A DNA stretch of 64,000 nt from Lateolabrax maculatus. Taxonomy: Eukaryota > Chordata > Actinopteri > Acropomatiformes > Lateolabracidae. This document shows positions 12,481 to 24,985 of the stretch, piece after piece. The first letter of the stretch is position 1. The number at the start of each line of letters is the position of its first letter. Position numbers and translations under genes: made by a program. The notes beneath the pieces are model-generated. The model did no database searches. It was not told the origin of the DNA and worked only from the letters and a program-made list of their open reading frames with translations. The stretch spans positions 9,905,501 through 9,969,500 of the forward strand of contig CM062218.1 of NCBI GenBank assembly GCA_031216445.1, in the 5' to 3' direction.

Positions 12481-12780
12481 GTATCCGTAGTTGTACTTCC
12501 TACATAGTGAACACCGGAACAAGTTTTTAACCAACAGACATTTTGGCACACAACACAACAAAAGGTTTGACGGTTAACACTTGGTTTTAAGGTTCAGGTT
12601 TAGATTAGGTTTAGATTAGGTTTAGATTAGGTTTAGATTAGGTTTAGATTAGGTTAAGGGTTGTGGTCAGGCATTTAGTTGTGATGGTTAAGGTTATGTT
12701 AAAAAGCTAGGGAATACATCATGTCAATGAGGGTCCTCACAAGTATAAAAGTACAACGATGTATGTGTGTTTGTGTGTGA
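12481..12780. repeat. Teleost interspersed repeat with internal 11-bp minisatellite
   Basis: AGGTTTAGATT is repeated five and a half times at 12596-12655. It is flanked by the GGTTAAGG...ATGTCAATGAGGGTCCTCACAAGTATA-type sequence that I recognise as a widespread fish repeat associated with GT tracts. The minisatellite is a telomere-like TTAGG variant. Confidence 0.7.
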
Positions 12781-12910
12781 ATCAGTTGGAGGCGTCTGCT
12801 GTATGTAAGTATGTGTGTGGGTCTATGTATATATGAAACTCAACTCAAACTCAACACAGTTAAGTAATGCTGATAGAAAAACTGATTAGTTGTAGTACCA
12901 CATTAGCGCG

Positions 12911-13003
12911 CGCACACTCACACACCCACACACACCCACACACACACACCCACACACACCCACACACACACGCACACACACACACACACACACACAGACA
13001 CAC
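12911..13003. repeat. (CA)n microsatellite with CACCC interruptions
   Basis: About 90 bases of CA units with repeated ACACCC variants. Confidence 0.95.
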
Positions 13004-13146
13004 TTGTAAATGATGAAGTTTTTCAGGCCAGAATTTGCTCTTTAAGGATGTTTACTTGTGTGTGAGGCTACCTGTTTGTGTTTGTGTGCGCACAGCTTGA
13101 GTGTGTGCCTTTTGTCTGGGTGTGGGCAGATGTGGGTGTGTGTTTT

Positions 13147-13189
13147 TTGTTCACTTGGCTACAACAGTGTGTTGTAGCCAAGTGAACAA
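13147..13189. repeat. Perfect inverted repeat, 20-bp arms with a 3-base loop
   Basis: The left arm 13147-13166 (TTGTTCACTTGGCTACAACA) is matched exactly by its reverse complement at 13170-13189, with only GTG between. It could form a near-perfect hairpin. I see no arms further out and do not recognise a family. The loop is too short for a typical microRNA precursor. Confidence 0.93.
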
Positions 13190-13399
13190 GTGTTAACAAG
13201 CTCTGTGCAGACTGTATTTATTTAATCCATATGCTGGTGAACTATACAGCTGTGTGCTGCTTCTGGTATGTCTGAAAAGAAAAATCACTCTGCAGTCGCA
13301 GCCTTGTCTGATGGACAGAAATTATTGCCAAGTCAGCTCGAATATGGCTGCCTATATTGACAAAAACTCATACTGTGATTTTTCCTTTTTCTTTTTTCT

Positions 13400-14260
13400 T
13401 TGCTTAAAGGAGCACTTTGGTGATATTCAATATTTTTTACCATGTATTAGTCATAGGGGTGACATGCCTTTACCGGCAGTACGTGCAGATGTTCTCTCTA
13501 TCACTGTGGCAACTTTCACCATTCTCCCACCACACTTGTATATCCTGACATAATAGCAGAAGTTTGGCTGAGACCAGCTTTCCAATTATACACGCACGGG
13601 GAATTTTATGGGTTACTTCACATTTTACGACATGTTGTCAGAATCTATGCAGATTCGCGCGAGCCAGAGTCGCCCCGCTAAAGGAAATGCAACAGAGACA
13701 GGCAGACCGAGGCTCAGGCTGCTGCTGATAGTGCTGCTGCCAGTTTGTCGGCACCGGCTCCGCTACCCGAGACGATAAAGACGGAGCTGCTCGGAGCTGA
13801 CAGGCTAGTGGCTAGCGGCGGTTCTGCAACCAGCAGCCAGCGCAACCAGCTAAATCAGCCAGGAGGCCTGGCAGCGTCAGCACGACTCAGAACAATAAAA
13901 ACAGAGTAGCTGGGGGCCCGCAGATAGTTCCAACTGGTAAATTTTTCAGGTCCAGGTGCCCATCAAGGCCAAATGCAAGCGAGTCAGTCACCGTGCTGCA
14001 GTGGGTTTCACAGTAGACTGCCGTGTTTGTTTGACTGTGTTGCCAATGCCAGTGCTGAGGGAGGGCTGGAGTGTGGATCAATGCGGGCACAAAATTTGTC
14101 ATCAAAGATAAACAGGAAGAAACAAGCATTGCCAACGGGAACAAGAGAGGTGTTGTCTGAGGATTTCTGTAAACATATTCTGTGTTTGTATACGGTATGT
14201 CCCCGCAAAAACATTATTTGTTGATTGCTAATGCTGGACGTTCCTTTGCAATACACAGGA
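13400..14260. repeat. Possible interspersed repeat with a CpG-rich core
   Basis: From AGGAGCACTTTGGTG near 13410, through a core at 13640-13880 much richer in CG than its surroundings, to about 14260, the sequence resembles a fish interspersed element as I remember it. No terminal repeats were identified. Alternative: an upstream CpG island or untranslated exon. Short frames on both strands are not convincing genes. Confidence 0.35.
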
Positions 14261-16169
14261 ATGATTTCAGTTCCTGGGAGCAGAACTGGGTGTTGACAAA
14301 AGTGGGGTTATTAGTTAGTAGTACATCGTACAGTACATTAATGAATGAATAGAACAGCTGAAAATTAAGATAATTGTTACAGTAGTGTTTGGAACCCTAA
14401 CGTTTGTTTATGGGAAATTATATGTATATAGGATATTATGCATTGAATAGGATATTATACATAGTTGCTTCCCTGTTCTGATGAAGGGAAGTTTGGGCTC
14501 AGTTAGATGACTCAGTTTTGCTCGCTTTCTCTGCATCATGTCTTACAGAAGTCACTTATTTGGTCTTAATGAATCAATGCTGAGTAAGTCGATCTGGAAA
14601 ATCGGACGTTTTTGACTCCAGCTGCTTTGAGTCCCTCGGATATGTTTGACTGCAATAACAAACACTGTTGAATTCAACTCCTGAATCCTTTCAGAGCCAA
14701 TTGTCAGTAATGGAACATGAAACGTTCCATATTGTTAAGAATATTGGAGGACCTGCTGTGTCTTTGACCACGAGAGGGAAAAGAGACAATGGGAGATTGG
14801 AAGAGAAATAGATTTTTTTTTTTTTTACATGATTACTGTCAATTACTTCGGTGTATGTTGGCACTGTACCATATTGATAGAAATGCTAAGAAAGACAGCT
14901 CTGAATTGAACGGGGAGTAAGAGACCTGGAGAGAGATACAAGACTGAATGTATCACCATCAGATTAATATTATGATGATCTCAAGGCATACTTAATAAGG
15001 AGGTGTCTGTGCTGTGTTTAGTTAAGATCTGCTTAAGTTTGGCATGTGATTGTGCTTCAGAACTGCTGCTGTTTAAGTTGTCATGTAGTGAAGTGCGACT
15101 TAACGTTTTGCTTTTATGTGACGGTTTAATGTAAATATTCATGTTGTTAATTCTTGTTTCAAATGTTTGATTTTTGTCAATCACTCATTGTGCTTTTATT
15201 CAGGCTAATGTAGGTTGTAAAATCTCAAGGGGGGTGATGGTAGTCCATGCTTGAATTACAGTAAGTTTATGTAGCAAAAGGCTCCTAATCAGCTCTGCCA
15301 GTTGTTTATTTTGCTAGACTAGATAGAAATATATATCTCTCGTGATACTTTCTCAGTCCATGTGAGCTGTAGCAAAAAGATAATGCTATACTAATCTATC
15401 CCAGATCTAAGATACATGTTCCACCTACTGTAAGAATTGTTAGATTAGTTAGAAACAGGTCTTGGGCACATATATTGCACTTTGGCAGTCTAGAGCATTG
15501 TGAACGCAACAATCAGGCATTGATAGACGTGCCATTCTACTTAGCTTTCATTGTTATTTTTGATAGGGCCATTGCCTGATGCCAAACAAGTCAAATATTC
15601 GCTGTTATAGTAGCTAGTATAACTGGGCGAACTCCGTGCTGTGGTTCTGTAGAGTTCCAGCTTTTTGCAGACATCTGCCCCAGCTGCTTAACGGAGTAAA
15701 TTTATAACCGCCTCTGTTGGAATATTAAGTTGAATACCTACTTTTAGACTGGGGAAAATAACTAACCTCTGTAATGGATAAGTGCCCTAGAATGCTTAAT
15801 GCTGAGCCTCTGCGTGTGTATGTGTGTGTTTAAACGCTTGTGTGTGTGTTTAAACGCTTGTGTATGTGTGTGTGGTAATCTCCATCGCAGGTTGCTTGCC
15901 ATTAGTGCACTACTGAACAAGGCAGCAATTCATTCAGCAGGTTTAACTGTCTGGTGTGTGAGTGTTTGAGTGTGTGAGTGCGGGTGTGAGTGTGTGAGTA
16001 TGGGTGTGTGTGTGAGAGAGAGAGAGAACGAGAGCGATAAATGTGTGTGTGGCTGTGTGGCAGGTTTCTAAGTGCAGAGTGTGTGTTGTTTTTAGGGAAT
16101 TGTTTCCGTGCGCTGTCTGCACCATATGGCCCAATGTGGAAAAAGGCCCCTTTAGGGGTCTGTTTGTAT

Positions 16170-16171
<2 letters not shown>

Positions 16172-16219
<48 letters not shown>

Positions 16220-16233
16220 AAGAGAGAGAGAGA
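16172..16233. repeat. Compound (GT)n / (GA)n microsatellite
   Basis: About 45 bases of GT, then TAA, then GA units. Confidence 0.96.
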
Positions 16234-18342
16234 ATATGTGTATTTGTGTGTATGAATGTGTGTACAGCGGTCTGGTCTGCCCAGGGTGAAGCTGTGAAAA
16301 CAAGAACGTCTTGAGAAAAGGAGAAAAAAGAGACTACATCGGAGCAGTGATGTCAAATACTGCACTATTATCTCTCTCTCTCTCTTTCTCGCTCACACAC
16401 ACATGCACTTATTTGATATTATTTTGTTTCTTTCCTCTGGTTTTGATAATAATGTTTTGTCCTTTACTTTTTGCATTTTGTCTTGTCTGTTTTTTTCCTC
16501 TGTTGTCCAATTTTTCTGAGTTAATTTCTTGTGTGTCTTCAGTTGTATTAGGTCTAATTATCTAGTCTAATGTGGTGTTTTACTGCTATGATCACATTCT
16601 ATTTTTACTTTAATAATTACTTTCCTTCCATTTTTTCCCTGCCACTCCCTTGTCATTTAAATCTCTTTTTTTGTATTGGTGAAAATAATCACATTATTTT
16701 TTTCTCAAGTAATCACTTTCTTTTTTACTTCTTGTTTTTCATTTGTCTGTTTTGTTTTTCGCTTGTCGTTTATTTTGTCTAATTGGCGTAAACCTCAGGG
16801 CTGTGGTAATGACTTCTGAGGTTAACGAGCTTCTGCTAACAATCAGTCAATCACTTGCACAAACACATATGCACAAGTACACATTTCTGCTGGCATGCAC
16901 ACACTCACGTGCATACTGTGTTCACGCATGTAAGCATATGCAAACAAACACATTCATGCACACACTCAAAGGCATGCTTACAGATGCACACATTTTTTAG
17001 ACTGCCTTAGAAAATCTGCTAGCATTGACATTATTGCGAGAAAGCTGTCACATTTGATTCATGAAGCTTGCTTACAGCCTCACTTTGAGTGTTGGACCTG
17101 AAGTTAAAGGTGCATTTGCGGGGGAAGAAATGCCAATTAGACTAAGGTGTGACATTTTAATAAATAATGTGCGTTGGCTTTTTCTGTAACATGTAGAGAA
17201 ATAAACCTCTACACCTTTTATTTTTGGAATACCTCAGCGACACAGTCAAGTTCAAAACGATAAATGTAGCTGTCTAAAGGAAATATGAGTTCCTGTTAAT
17301 TGTAAAACCATGGAAGGATAGAGAGCCTGAAGGTTCATAGAAAGATAGGAAAGAGGGAGTGTTAAGATCTTTTATAATTTCTCATGAAACTGGCTCACTA
17401 ACTCGCTGATAAACTTTCAAACCCACTTATTTTCATTTTGCGCTTTCAAGAAAAGTAAAACCAGTCATGACCAGAAGATGTAAGGTGTCAGCAGTGTGCA
17501 ATCAAATTGCTTGTTGAATAGTCAAACAGTGTCTTTCCAGAACAACTGGATTACTTCTGTCACTTTCTGAATGTACAAATGATTGCAACACAGTGAATGC
17601 TTTGTCCAAAAGTGTGTGTCATTATTCCCATTTATAAGATTCATCGAGTTAATCAAAACTCCCAAGGACATAGCTCAAATGAAATAATTTGGCAACTATC
17701 ATAGCTGCAATGACAAAGCATTTTGACTTCTGCAGCTCAGACTTTGGCCTTTGACTGGCTTCTTTTTCTGAGGCTCATGGGTATTACTCATGGGTATTAC
17801 TTAGAGATAACTAGATTTCTCAGGGACAAAGCTGAAATAATTAAAAATACGGGTTACAACATGAATCTCTAGGATTGTCAAATTATCCAGGAGACTTCTT
17901 TGATTCTATTGAGGATACCATTAAAACAATACATTTTGAAATGGGAATTCAGATTGGGGAAAATATTTTTAGAACCAGTATTATACATACAGTATTTTAT
18001 ATGTAGTATTTTCAATGTGTATATAATGCCAACTGTGAGGGTACAACCTTCCCTGTATTCAGAAGGACATTAATGTGATTGTACTGGTGTATTACCAGAA
18101 AAACATCAGCGGCGTCTAAATACATATAGCTTTGAGATGCTAAAGTCCCCTAAGTTTTATTGATGACTGGAATCTGACTGGAGTCTCCTGCAAGTTCTCC
18201 TGGTGTGAACTCTGCTTTAATCTCTCTTTCTCTCCTTCTTGCTCTCTCTGGTATCTTGATATGGTCTGTGTTCTGCTGTGACTTCTAAACATTTACATTT
18301 CTGCTTTCAAGTGCTGTTTATATATGGCTCTTATCTGCTATC

Positions 18343-18344
<2 letters not shown>

Positions 18345-18402
<58 letters not shown>
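18345..18402. repeat. (AC)n microsatellite
   Basis: A pure run of 58 bases. Confidence 0.98.
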
Positions 18403-18404
<2 letters not shown>

Positions 18405-18609
18405 TCAGACGGGGACAGACGGTGAATCAAACCTTTAGTCGTCCTGACAGCAACACTGTTGCTATGTCCTTAATAGGACAAGAGGAGAGAGAAAGAGGAA
18501 GGCTGTAAGAGAAAAGAGTGCCACATAGACAGAAGGAGGGGGAGGCAGATAATTTGCCACCAGAGTGTTTTTGTGGTGAGGTGAGGCGTGGAACTTTTGG
18601 TGACTTTAG

Positions 18610-18850
18610 CTCACAGGCTTTTTGTGATACTCCATTGATCCCCTGTAGAGAGATTTTCTCTTTTCATCTCCCCTCTTAGATCGCAGCCTCCGCTACAAAA
18701 CAGCACCCCTGGGACTGGTAGGGATTCAGTGTCTTGCTCAAGGACACTTTGGCAGGGTGGATTCTGACAGTCACAGGGGAGATAACTTGGCCTTCTGGTT
18801 GAAGGATGCTTTAGTCTTTTGTCACTCTGCCACCCTGCCCTGCTACCCTT
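18610..18850. repeat. Teleost interspersed repeat fragment (GTCTTGCTCAAGGACACTT type)
   Basis: The core 18734-18749 is the recognisable sequence of a widespread fish repeat. The same 16 bases occur in inverse orientation at 57143-57158. Confidence 0.55.
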
Positions 18851-19039
18851 GGCTTTTGTGCTTGAACGCTGCCCTATCTTGATAAACTCTTTTGACAAAT
18901 TTCCAGTGTGGAAACAACACCTCTGGGACCAGTGGCTTCACCCTCTTCTTCACTCTGTAGGGCAGGACAGAAAAGGTACCAGTGTTGTACACTATGCATA
19001 CAGAAGTGGTTAGATCAGTGGTCCCCAAACCTTTTGGCT

Positions 19040-19308
19040 TGTGACTCCCTAAAACAAAATATTGATAATCAATTAATCGTTCAAGTTATTTTTTAACGTT
19101 TTTCTATCTGAAACTTTCAATTGTTAGCATTTTCTGCATGTCTCTGTTTCACATTATTGTAAACTGATTACATTTGGGTTTTGGACTGTTGCTCAGAGAA
19201 GTCTTTCGGAAACTGTGATGAGTTTTCTCACATTTTATAGACCAAACAAGCAATCTATATAATGGTAAAATAATCAGCAGATTAATCAATAATGAAAATA
19301 TCCTTGAG
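19040..19308 (+). repeat. Interspersed repeat, family A (copy 2)
   Basis: ATAATCAATTAATCG, then TGGGTTTTGGACTGTTGCTC, then TTTATAGACCAAACAA and AATAATCAGCAGATTAATCA appear in the order of the common family A repeat, with moderate divergence. Confidence 0.7.
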
Positions 19309-19309
19309 C

Positions 19310-19800
19310 TGAATGCTAACATCAGTGTGCCAACATCCTGATGTTAGGTGGTTTTAATGTTTATACAGTGTTCACAATCTGAGTTTGGCATGTTAGCATG
19401 CTCACAAAGTACAGCTGAGGCTGATGGGAATGTCATTCGTTTTGCTGGTCTTTGGTCATAAATCTAATTATTTGACTTGAATTGGAATTTTGACCAGATG
19501 GTGACGCTATATAAAAAGTCAAAATATCACCAAGTGATTACAGTTCATCCTGCGGTGGGCTTAAATGTGTGTAGCTAATTGCATGGCAACCCATTTCAAT
19601 CAAAACCACAAATGTCAACCTCATGATGATGCTAGATTAGTCATTTGGATTCATCCTCCAGGAGGCATGAACGTGTGTACAAAATTTCATGGCAATCCAT
19701 CCAATAGCTGTTGAGATAATACAGTCTGGGCCAAAGCGGTGGACCGACTGACTGACCAACAGACGTTTCCATCCCTAGAGCCATGCCGCTAAAAGGTAAA
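19310..19800 (+). repeat. Abundant percomorph interspersed repeat (TTAGCATGCT ... CCAATAGCTGTTGAGA type)
   Basis: The block runs in order through GTTAGCATGCTCAC, AAGTACAGCTGAGGCTGATG, TTGACCAGATGGTGACGCTA, AATTTCATGGCAATCCATCC and GACCGACTGACTGACC to CCCTAGAGCCATGCCGCT. I recognise this as a very common fish repeat that often ends in a (GACC)n-like tract. The class is uncertain. Confidence 0.8.
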
Positions 19801-20379
19801 CATTTAATTTTGTGTCGCAAAAACATGTTTTTCCAGTTCATCATCTCACAACCCTCTGGTTTTTAAAGGACCAGAACTGCAGAAGGTTTAGGTGTAAGCT
19901 CGTAACATGACTTGGAGGAGGTCACTACGCGGCTCCAGAATTTCCTCACAACTGATCCCGACCTCTGTCCTTCCTTTTATTATAAGAGAAAAGAAAATAT
20001 TACAGAGATCAGTGGAGTATCACATCAGACAGGACCACTTTTCATTTGATCCCAGAGTGACACATCGTCAGATGGCTTGAAATTGACAATGTATTTGTTG
20101 TTAACTCTGTCTGACAGCACTAATCCGTTTTCCTTTATTGAGGATAGTTGAAATTATTGCTTCAGGGAGATGTGCCATGAATAGCAGGATGATGGAGCAA
20201 GGTAGGCCCACGGAGAAGGAAAGGGATTGAAAGAAAGTGTAGTTACAGTGAAATTATGGTGTGAGAGAGAGAGAGGGAGGGAGGAAATGACACATAGGTG
20301 GAAAGAATCTCATCTCTGCTCCTGTCTCACTCTGGCTCTCTCTTTCTCAGTGTCTGACATATTTGCAAACTTTAACATG

Positions 20380-20387
20380 CACACACG

Positions 20388-20424
<37 letters not shown>
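20380..20424. repeat. (CA)n microsatellite
   Basis: CA units with two CG substitutions near the start. Confidence 0.96.
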
Positions 20425-20428
<4 letters not shown>

Positions 20429-20867
20429 GCCCTTTTTACACGGAGATCATGCAACAACGTCGGCGTCTAGTGTGACGTAGAACATACGCGTCACGCAGCG
20501 AAATGGGCCATCCTTTATCGTCGCTATTATTTGGCGATCGATCTTGTCCTCTGGTCAGAGGGTTAGGAGATCCCGGACCTCTTTGTCTCCCCAATTTGCA
20601 GACATTTGTGTTTGCTGTTCTTCTTCGAGTTAACTGCTAACTGCTTCCTCTGTATTGGGTCGCACATATAACACGTCATCAAAAAGTCACACCCATGTCC
20701 CATCCTGCCGCTTCACCCTTTTTACTGAGACGTTGATTCGGTTTTGTGTCTACCTCCGCTGCCAGCTTAAAGGCGGAACAACATCACTCCCCCATTCCAT
20801 GTTCGTACCTTTTATACAGAAGGCGAGGCGAATAACGGCTTGAACATGCTGTGTAAAAGAGGCTTAT
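20429..20867. mobile_element. Possible non-autonomous DNA transposon with imperfect terminal inverted repeats
   Basis: The left end AGCCCTTTTTACACGG matches the reverse complement of the right end, AGCCTCTTTTACACAG, at 13 of 16 positions. The interior is CpG-richer than its flanks. No target-site duplication could be fixed because the left flank is a microsatellite. Confidence 0.5.
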
Positions 20868-21140
20868 AATTTAACAGTAATTGAACACTTCTTATCTACT
20901 TATCTGTCCAGAGAGGTTCAAAGTAAAGATTCACGGATCACATGAGTGTGTGTGTGTGTGTGTGTGTGTGCGTGTGTGTGCGCTGCGTGCACGTGTTGGC
21001 CTGTTGCGTCTGATTCTTATCACACTGTTTCACTGAGAGCTGCTTTTAAGGCAATGAATTCACATCTCGTCCTCTCTCTGTCTCCCCATCTCTTCCCTTT
21101 TGGGCTGTCTTTTAAATCTCTTCCAGTCCCAGTTGTTTGT

Positions 21141-21143
<3 letters not shown>

Positions 21144-21199
<56 letters not shown>
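21144..21199. repeat. (TC)n microsatellite
   Basis: A pure run of about 56 bases. Confidence 0.98.
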
Positions 21200-21202
<3 letters not shown>

Positions 21203-23700
21203 CAGGAAAAACAGCAGCTGCAACTACAAAATGTTACTAATAGATGTTCAGTTTCCTGTGTGACATAAATTGGAAATTGTATGAAACTTAAATCATGCTC
21301 TGGACTAAATATCTCTATCTTTTTTATCTCTGACTTCACTTACTTTTCTCATTTATTCCAATTAATTGATCATATCTATTCATTCTTTCCATCTGTCTAT
21401 CCATGTCTCACTCTCTATCTCTCTAGCCATTCTTTGTATTCTTTGTAGGGATTATACCTGCGTAAATTTGTATCCGGAAACACGCAGAGTTGCAGGTTTG
21501 ACGAGTTGAAAGATAACAGATAACAACTTTGCCAACAAGGAGTGGCAGAGTTAATATCTACCCATCTCTTTGTCAGTTAACATTATAGAGTATGCCAAGC
21601 TTTGGACAGATTTGGTGGAAATGTTGGGGATAGATAGGCTTTTCCCTCAGGATTAGCTGATTAGACTTTAGAGGTGAGAGGGTCTGATGTCAGAGACCCT
21701 CAGGCCAGCTGCCAAATAGCCTTAATATTTTCTTTGTAAACAAACCACAAAAGATAAACAATTCCGAATTATCAAGCATTTGCAGAGTTTTTAGTTTTGC
21801 ATGCCTTTAAGTTTTTGAATTGTTGCCAGAATTGTGGCTTGTTATTTTTGACTCATGCATGGCTGGAGCGTAATGGCACAAGTACAAATACTAAATACAG
21901 GCAACAGGTAGTGACTGACGGCAAGGGAGATAGCCGAAAGGCAGATAGAGGGGAACAGTCAGTTGTACCTCTGGCTAATTTCCCTATTGATACCCATGTG
22001 TATTTGACATTCCACAATACACTATCTGTGGTTTGGCCCCAGGGCTACAAAACATTTTCTAACATGCAGAAGACACTTTCAGCTGTCAATTGCAGTAAAA
22101 ATTTAACATGTAAAAAATGGAAGAAAGTCTCTTTTTGTCATTCATCAGCGGCATAGATCAGAGAGAGATTAGAGAGATGAATAAAAAGAGATGAAAAGAA
22201 TGGAAAGACAGAGGGAGGGGCTGGGTATCAAATAAGAGATGAAAGGATTTAGGGTGTAGTAACAGCTAGATAGGTTTAAGCACTAAACTCTGTATTTGTG
22301 CACGTCCATGCTTGTATTTGTGTGTATGTATGTGGATTTTTAAGGGTGTACCTGCAGTTAGATGGGTGTGAGAACTAAAGATTACATACCTTTGCTCTTA
22401 TTACTGATCCACACCTGAATCTCTTGCAAATCTTTGACCTACTTCAGGTGTCCTGTTCTAGTTTGGGTCACATGACTTATCCTCAGCACGCACTTAAAAG
22501 AGGCTGATAAGTTCTGACAGAACAAGCAAGAGAGGGTGTGTTAATCTTTGTCTTTTTCAAACATGACCACGTCATTATTTTGAGGCCTGGCGAGCTGATA
22601 GCTAACCCACATTGGATTTCACACCCTCAGAGAAAAGGCCTTCCTAGGTGAATTCTGCCAATGTCTTTGGAATTCAAGCGCAAAGATTGCCCAATCAACT
22701 GAGTGAGTCTTTATTTCCAAACTTATCTTTTGGCTTTTGCAGCTGACTGACATTGTATGGCACTAGATTTTAACAATTGACAATGAAAGTACAGGAGTAT
22801 TTAGAGAAGGTACAGACACATAACGGGCCATGTATAAAGGTAAAACACAATGCATCATACAGCAGAAAGAGATGTGCCACTCTGCACATTACAGTGGGAT
22901 GTTTCAGCTTCATGCATACACTCAGTTGTTAGACTTTTCTCACAGCATAGCTGTGCTTTTTCTTTTTATGAGATCCGTATCCGTACACGGTATCAGTAAT
23001 CGTACATGATGAACTGTGCATGTTGTTTGTATAAGACAAGTCAGGTGTCATGCTGTTTCTCCCCTCAGGTCAAAAAACTAACTGACGTCAAGGTGAATTT
23101 CCACAGCAGGTGTTTACAGGGGCTCTGTTCACATGGCGCTGCTCGCTCCTTTTTCAGTTATTACCCAAAGTGCATTGCAGAGGCGATGCCAGCGCCTGCT
23201 CCACAATACATGATTAAAGGTCAATAACATTCTATCGATATTTCAGTCAGAGGACCTGTCTCAATATAACCCTCCCTGAATAATCGGCACCTTCATCCCA
23301 CTTACAAAGCCTCTGCTCCTCTGTCTGCCATAAAATCATCCAAAAGCACCCTGAGACAGATAATCACAGGTGATTGATTTCAGTTGATCCTGTTGAGAAT
23401 GCAGAATAAGATCAAATCAGGTCAAATTACATCATGGTTGCCTCCTTGGTGTGTATAAGCAGCTGTGTAGTTCGATGTATAAGCTGCGGTAACGTAGTGA
23501 TTTTAAATTAACTGCATATGTTTGATTGGCAGCTTATATGCCAGATAACAATTAAATACAAGATACATGAAATTAAGATACTCATTTTGGAGGAGCCTAT
23601 TTTATGTGTTGAGAACTCATACTAGGCTGCTGTCTGCCCTTTAAAGCCAAAGAGCATTACAGTAACTAAAACACAGAGGGACATACTGCTGTTGTAGTGA
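21200..23700. other. Non-coding stretch
   Basis: No exon was supported in unique, moderately AT-rich sequence. Confidence 0.5.
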
Positions 23701-23711
23701 AGAGTGGTAAT

Positions 23712-24505
23712 TATGGTTGTGCGGTGTGATGATAGAAGAACGTCCATCGCTTCCTATTATGCTTTATCGTTTTTTTTTTTTGTTTTGTTTTTTGTTTTTT
23801 TTGCTGTGTCGCGGATCACACACTGTACGGCAATATTTTCCTTAATTTTGAAGATGCTTTGTGTCTTCCCGCACAGCACGGATGCAGTCAGGAAATTTCA
23901 AAATTTCAGTGAAGGCCACACAAACAAACATGGAGGAGAGTGAATTCCAAACACAAGGATGACTCCGACCAGCCACTGGCCGGCGAGCTCAGTCCCGGAA
24001 CGACCAGTCCATAGTGACAGGCACACAGAAAGGGCCGTAAAATAGACAGACACTCGGTAAAAACATTATGGATTTTTTGACGGTACACCGACCCACCGAT
24101 TTCGGTGGCCCAGCGGGATTTGTCCCAGTATGCCAGATGGTCAGTACCCTACTGGACTGTCCGACCTCTGACAACACAACGTCACCATGTCAGTTTTAGA
24201 AAATGTGTTTTTCACTACATGAGGGAATGTGTCAATTGCATATTTTTATACATTAATATTTTGTTACATGCTTTATACAATATTTGCACAAAGGTTCTAA
24301 ATAAAAGGAAAAAAATTAGTAAGTACCTTTTATTTACTGAGTATATCATTCAAAATGTAATAAGAAATTTCCATGTGGTCATTTAATGTACACTATTTAT
24401 TTATTGAGTTTACAGACAATGTGCTTTTATTGTGATATGTATCATTATCTGAATATTAAATTACCCATATCGGGATATGAGATTCTGGTCATATCGCACA
24501 GCCGT
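23712..24505. mobile_element. Putative hAT-like non-autonomous DNA transposon, about 0.8 kb
   Basis: The left end ATGGTTGTGCGGTGTGA and the reverse complement of the right end ACGGCTGTGCGATATGA agree at 13 of 17 positions. The flanks AGTGGTAAT (23703-23711) and AGAGGTAAT (24506-24514) look like a target duplication with one mismatch. A length of 8-9 bp would suit a hAT element. The sequence resembles TGTGCGATATGA-ended fish elements that I remember. It has no transposase; internal short frames are not genes. Confidence 0.6.
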
Positions 24506-24514
24506 AGAGGTAAT

Positions 24515-24940
24515 GTTAGACATGTTTGTTTTAGAGGTTGAACTCGCACATCAAGTGCTTTGTGAGAAGTCTTCATTTGATGGATTTACTCATGATTTAA
24601 ATTGTGACATATGTATTTTCTGTTCTCATGACTGTGTTACATTTCAGATACATGTACATTCAAGTCCTACTTCAGCAGGATGTACAGTTATATACCGTAG
24701 GTTAAACAGGAACACTTGCATATCGCTAGTAATAACACTTTTCCAAAATTTAAAAAACATTGCGTATAGTTTTGTGATAGGGTGACTTTTGGTGTGAAAC
24801 AAGACCATTGCATTATCTTTATTGAACTCCCATATTTTTGTGTTTGTGTATGCTTGAAGCTTTTTACTACAGTTCAAATTCTATTTATTACTAAAAACCA
24901 TATTACGGTAAACCTAAACTGAAGTCTTCAACTGAATCCA

Positions 24941-24985
<45 letters not shown>

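Larger units (their letters stand above)
14261..18600. other. Non-coding stretch
   Basis: No exon was supported. It contains a 20-bp unit duplicated exactly in tandem (15821-15840 and 15841-15860), (TG)n with (GA)n at 16172-16233, T-rich sequence at 16360-16760, a short direct duplication near 17775-17802 and an (AC)n tract at 18345-18402. Confidence 0.55.

Noticed and set aside
13147..13189. MicroRNA precursor
   Set aside because: The loop is only three bases and the arms pair perfectly over 20 bp, unlike a normal precursor. A DNA fold-back duplication is more likely.
13640..13880. CpG-rich core as a first exon or CpG-island promoter
   Set aside because: Its borders merge with sequence resembling an interspersed repeat, and I could not find a donor or coding homology.
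15943..16365. 140-residue minus-strand frame full of His-Thr repeats
   Set aside because: It is a translated (CA)n microsatellite. The same applies to many His-Thr or Cys-Val frames across the window (for example near 10.2, 18.3, 52.4, 58.0 and 59.2 kb).
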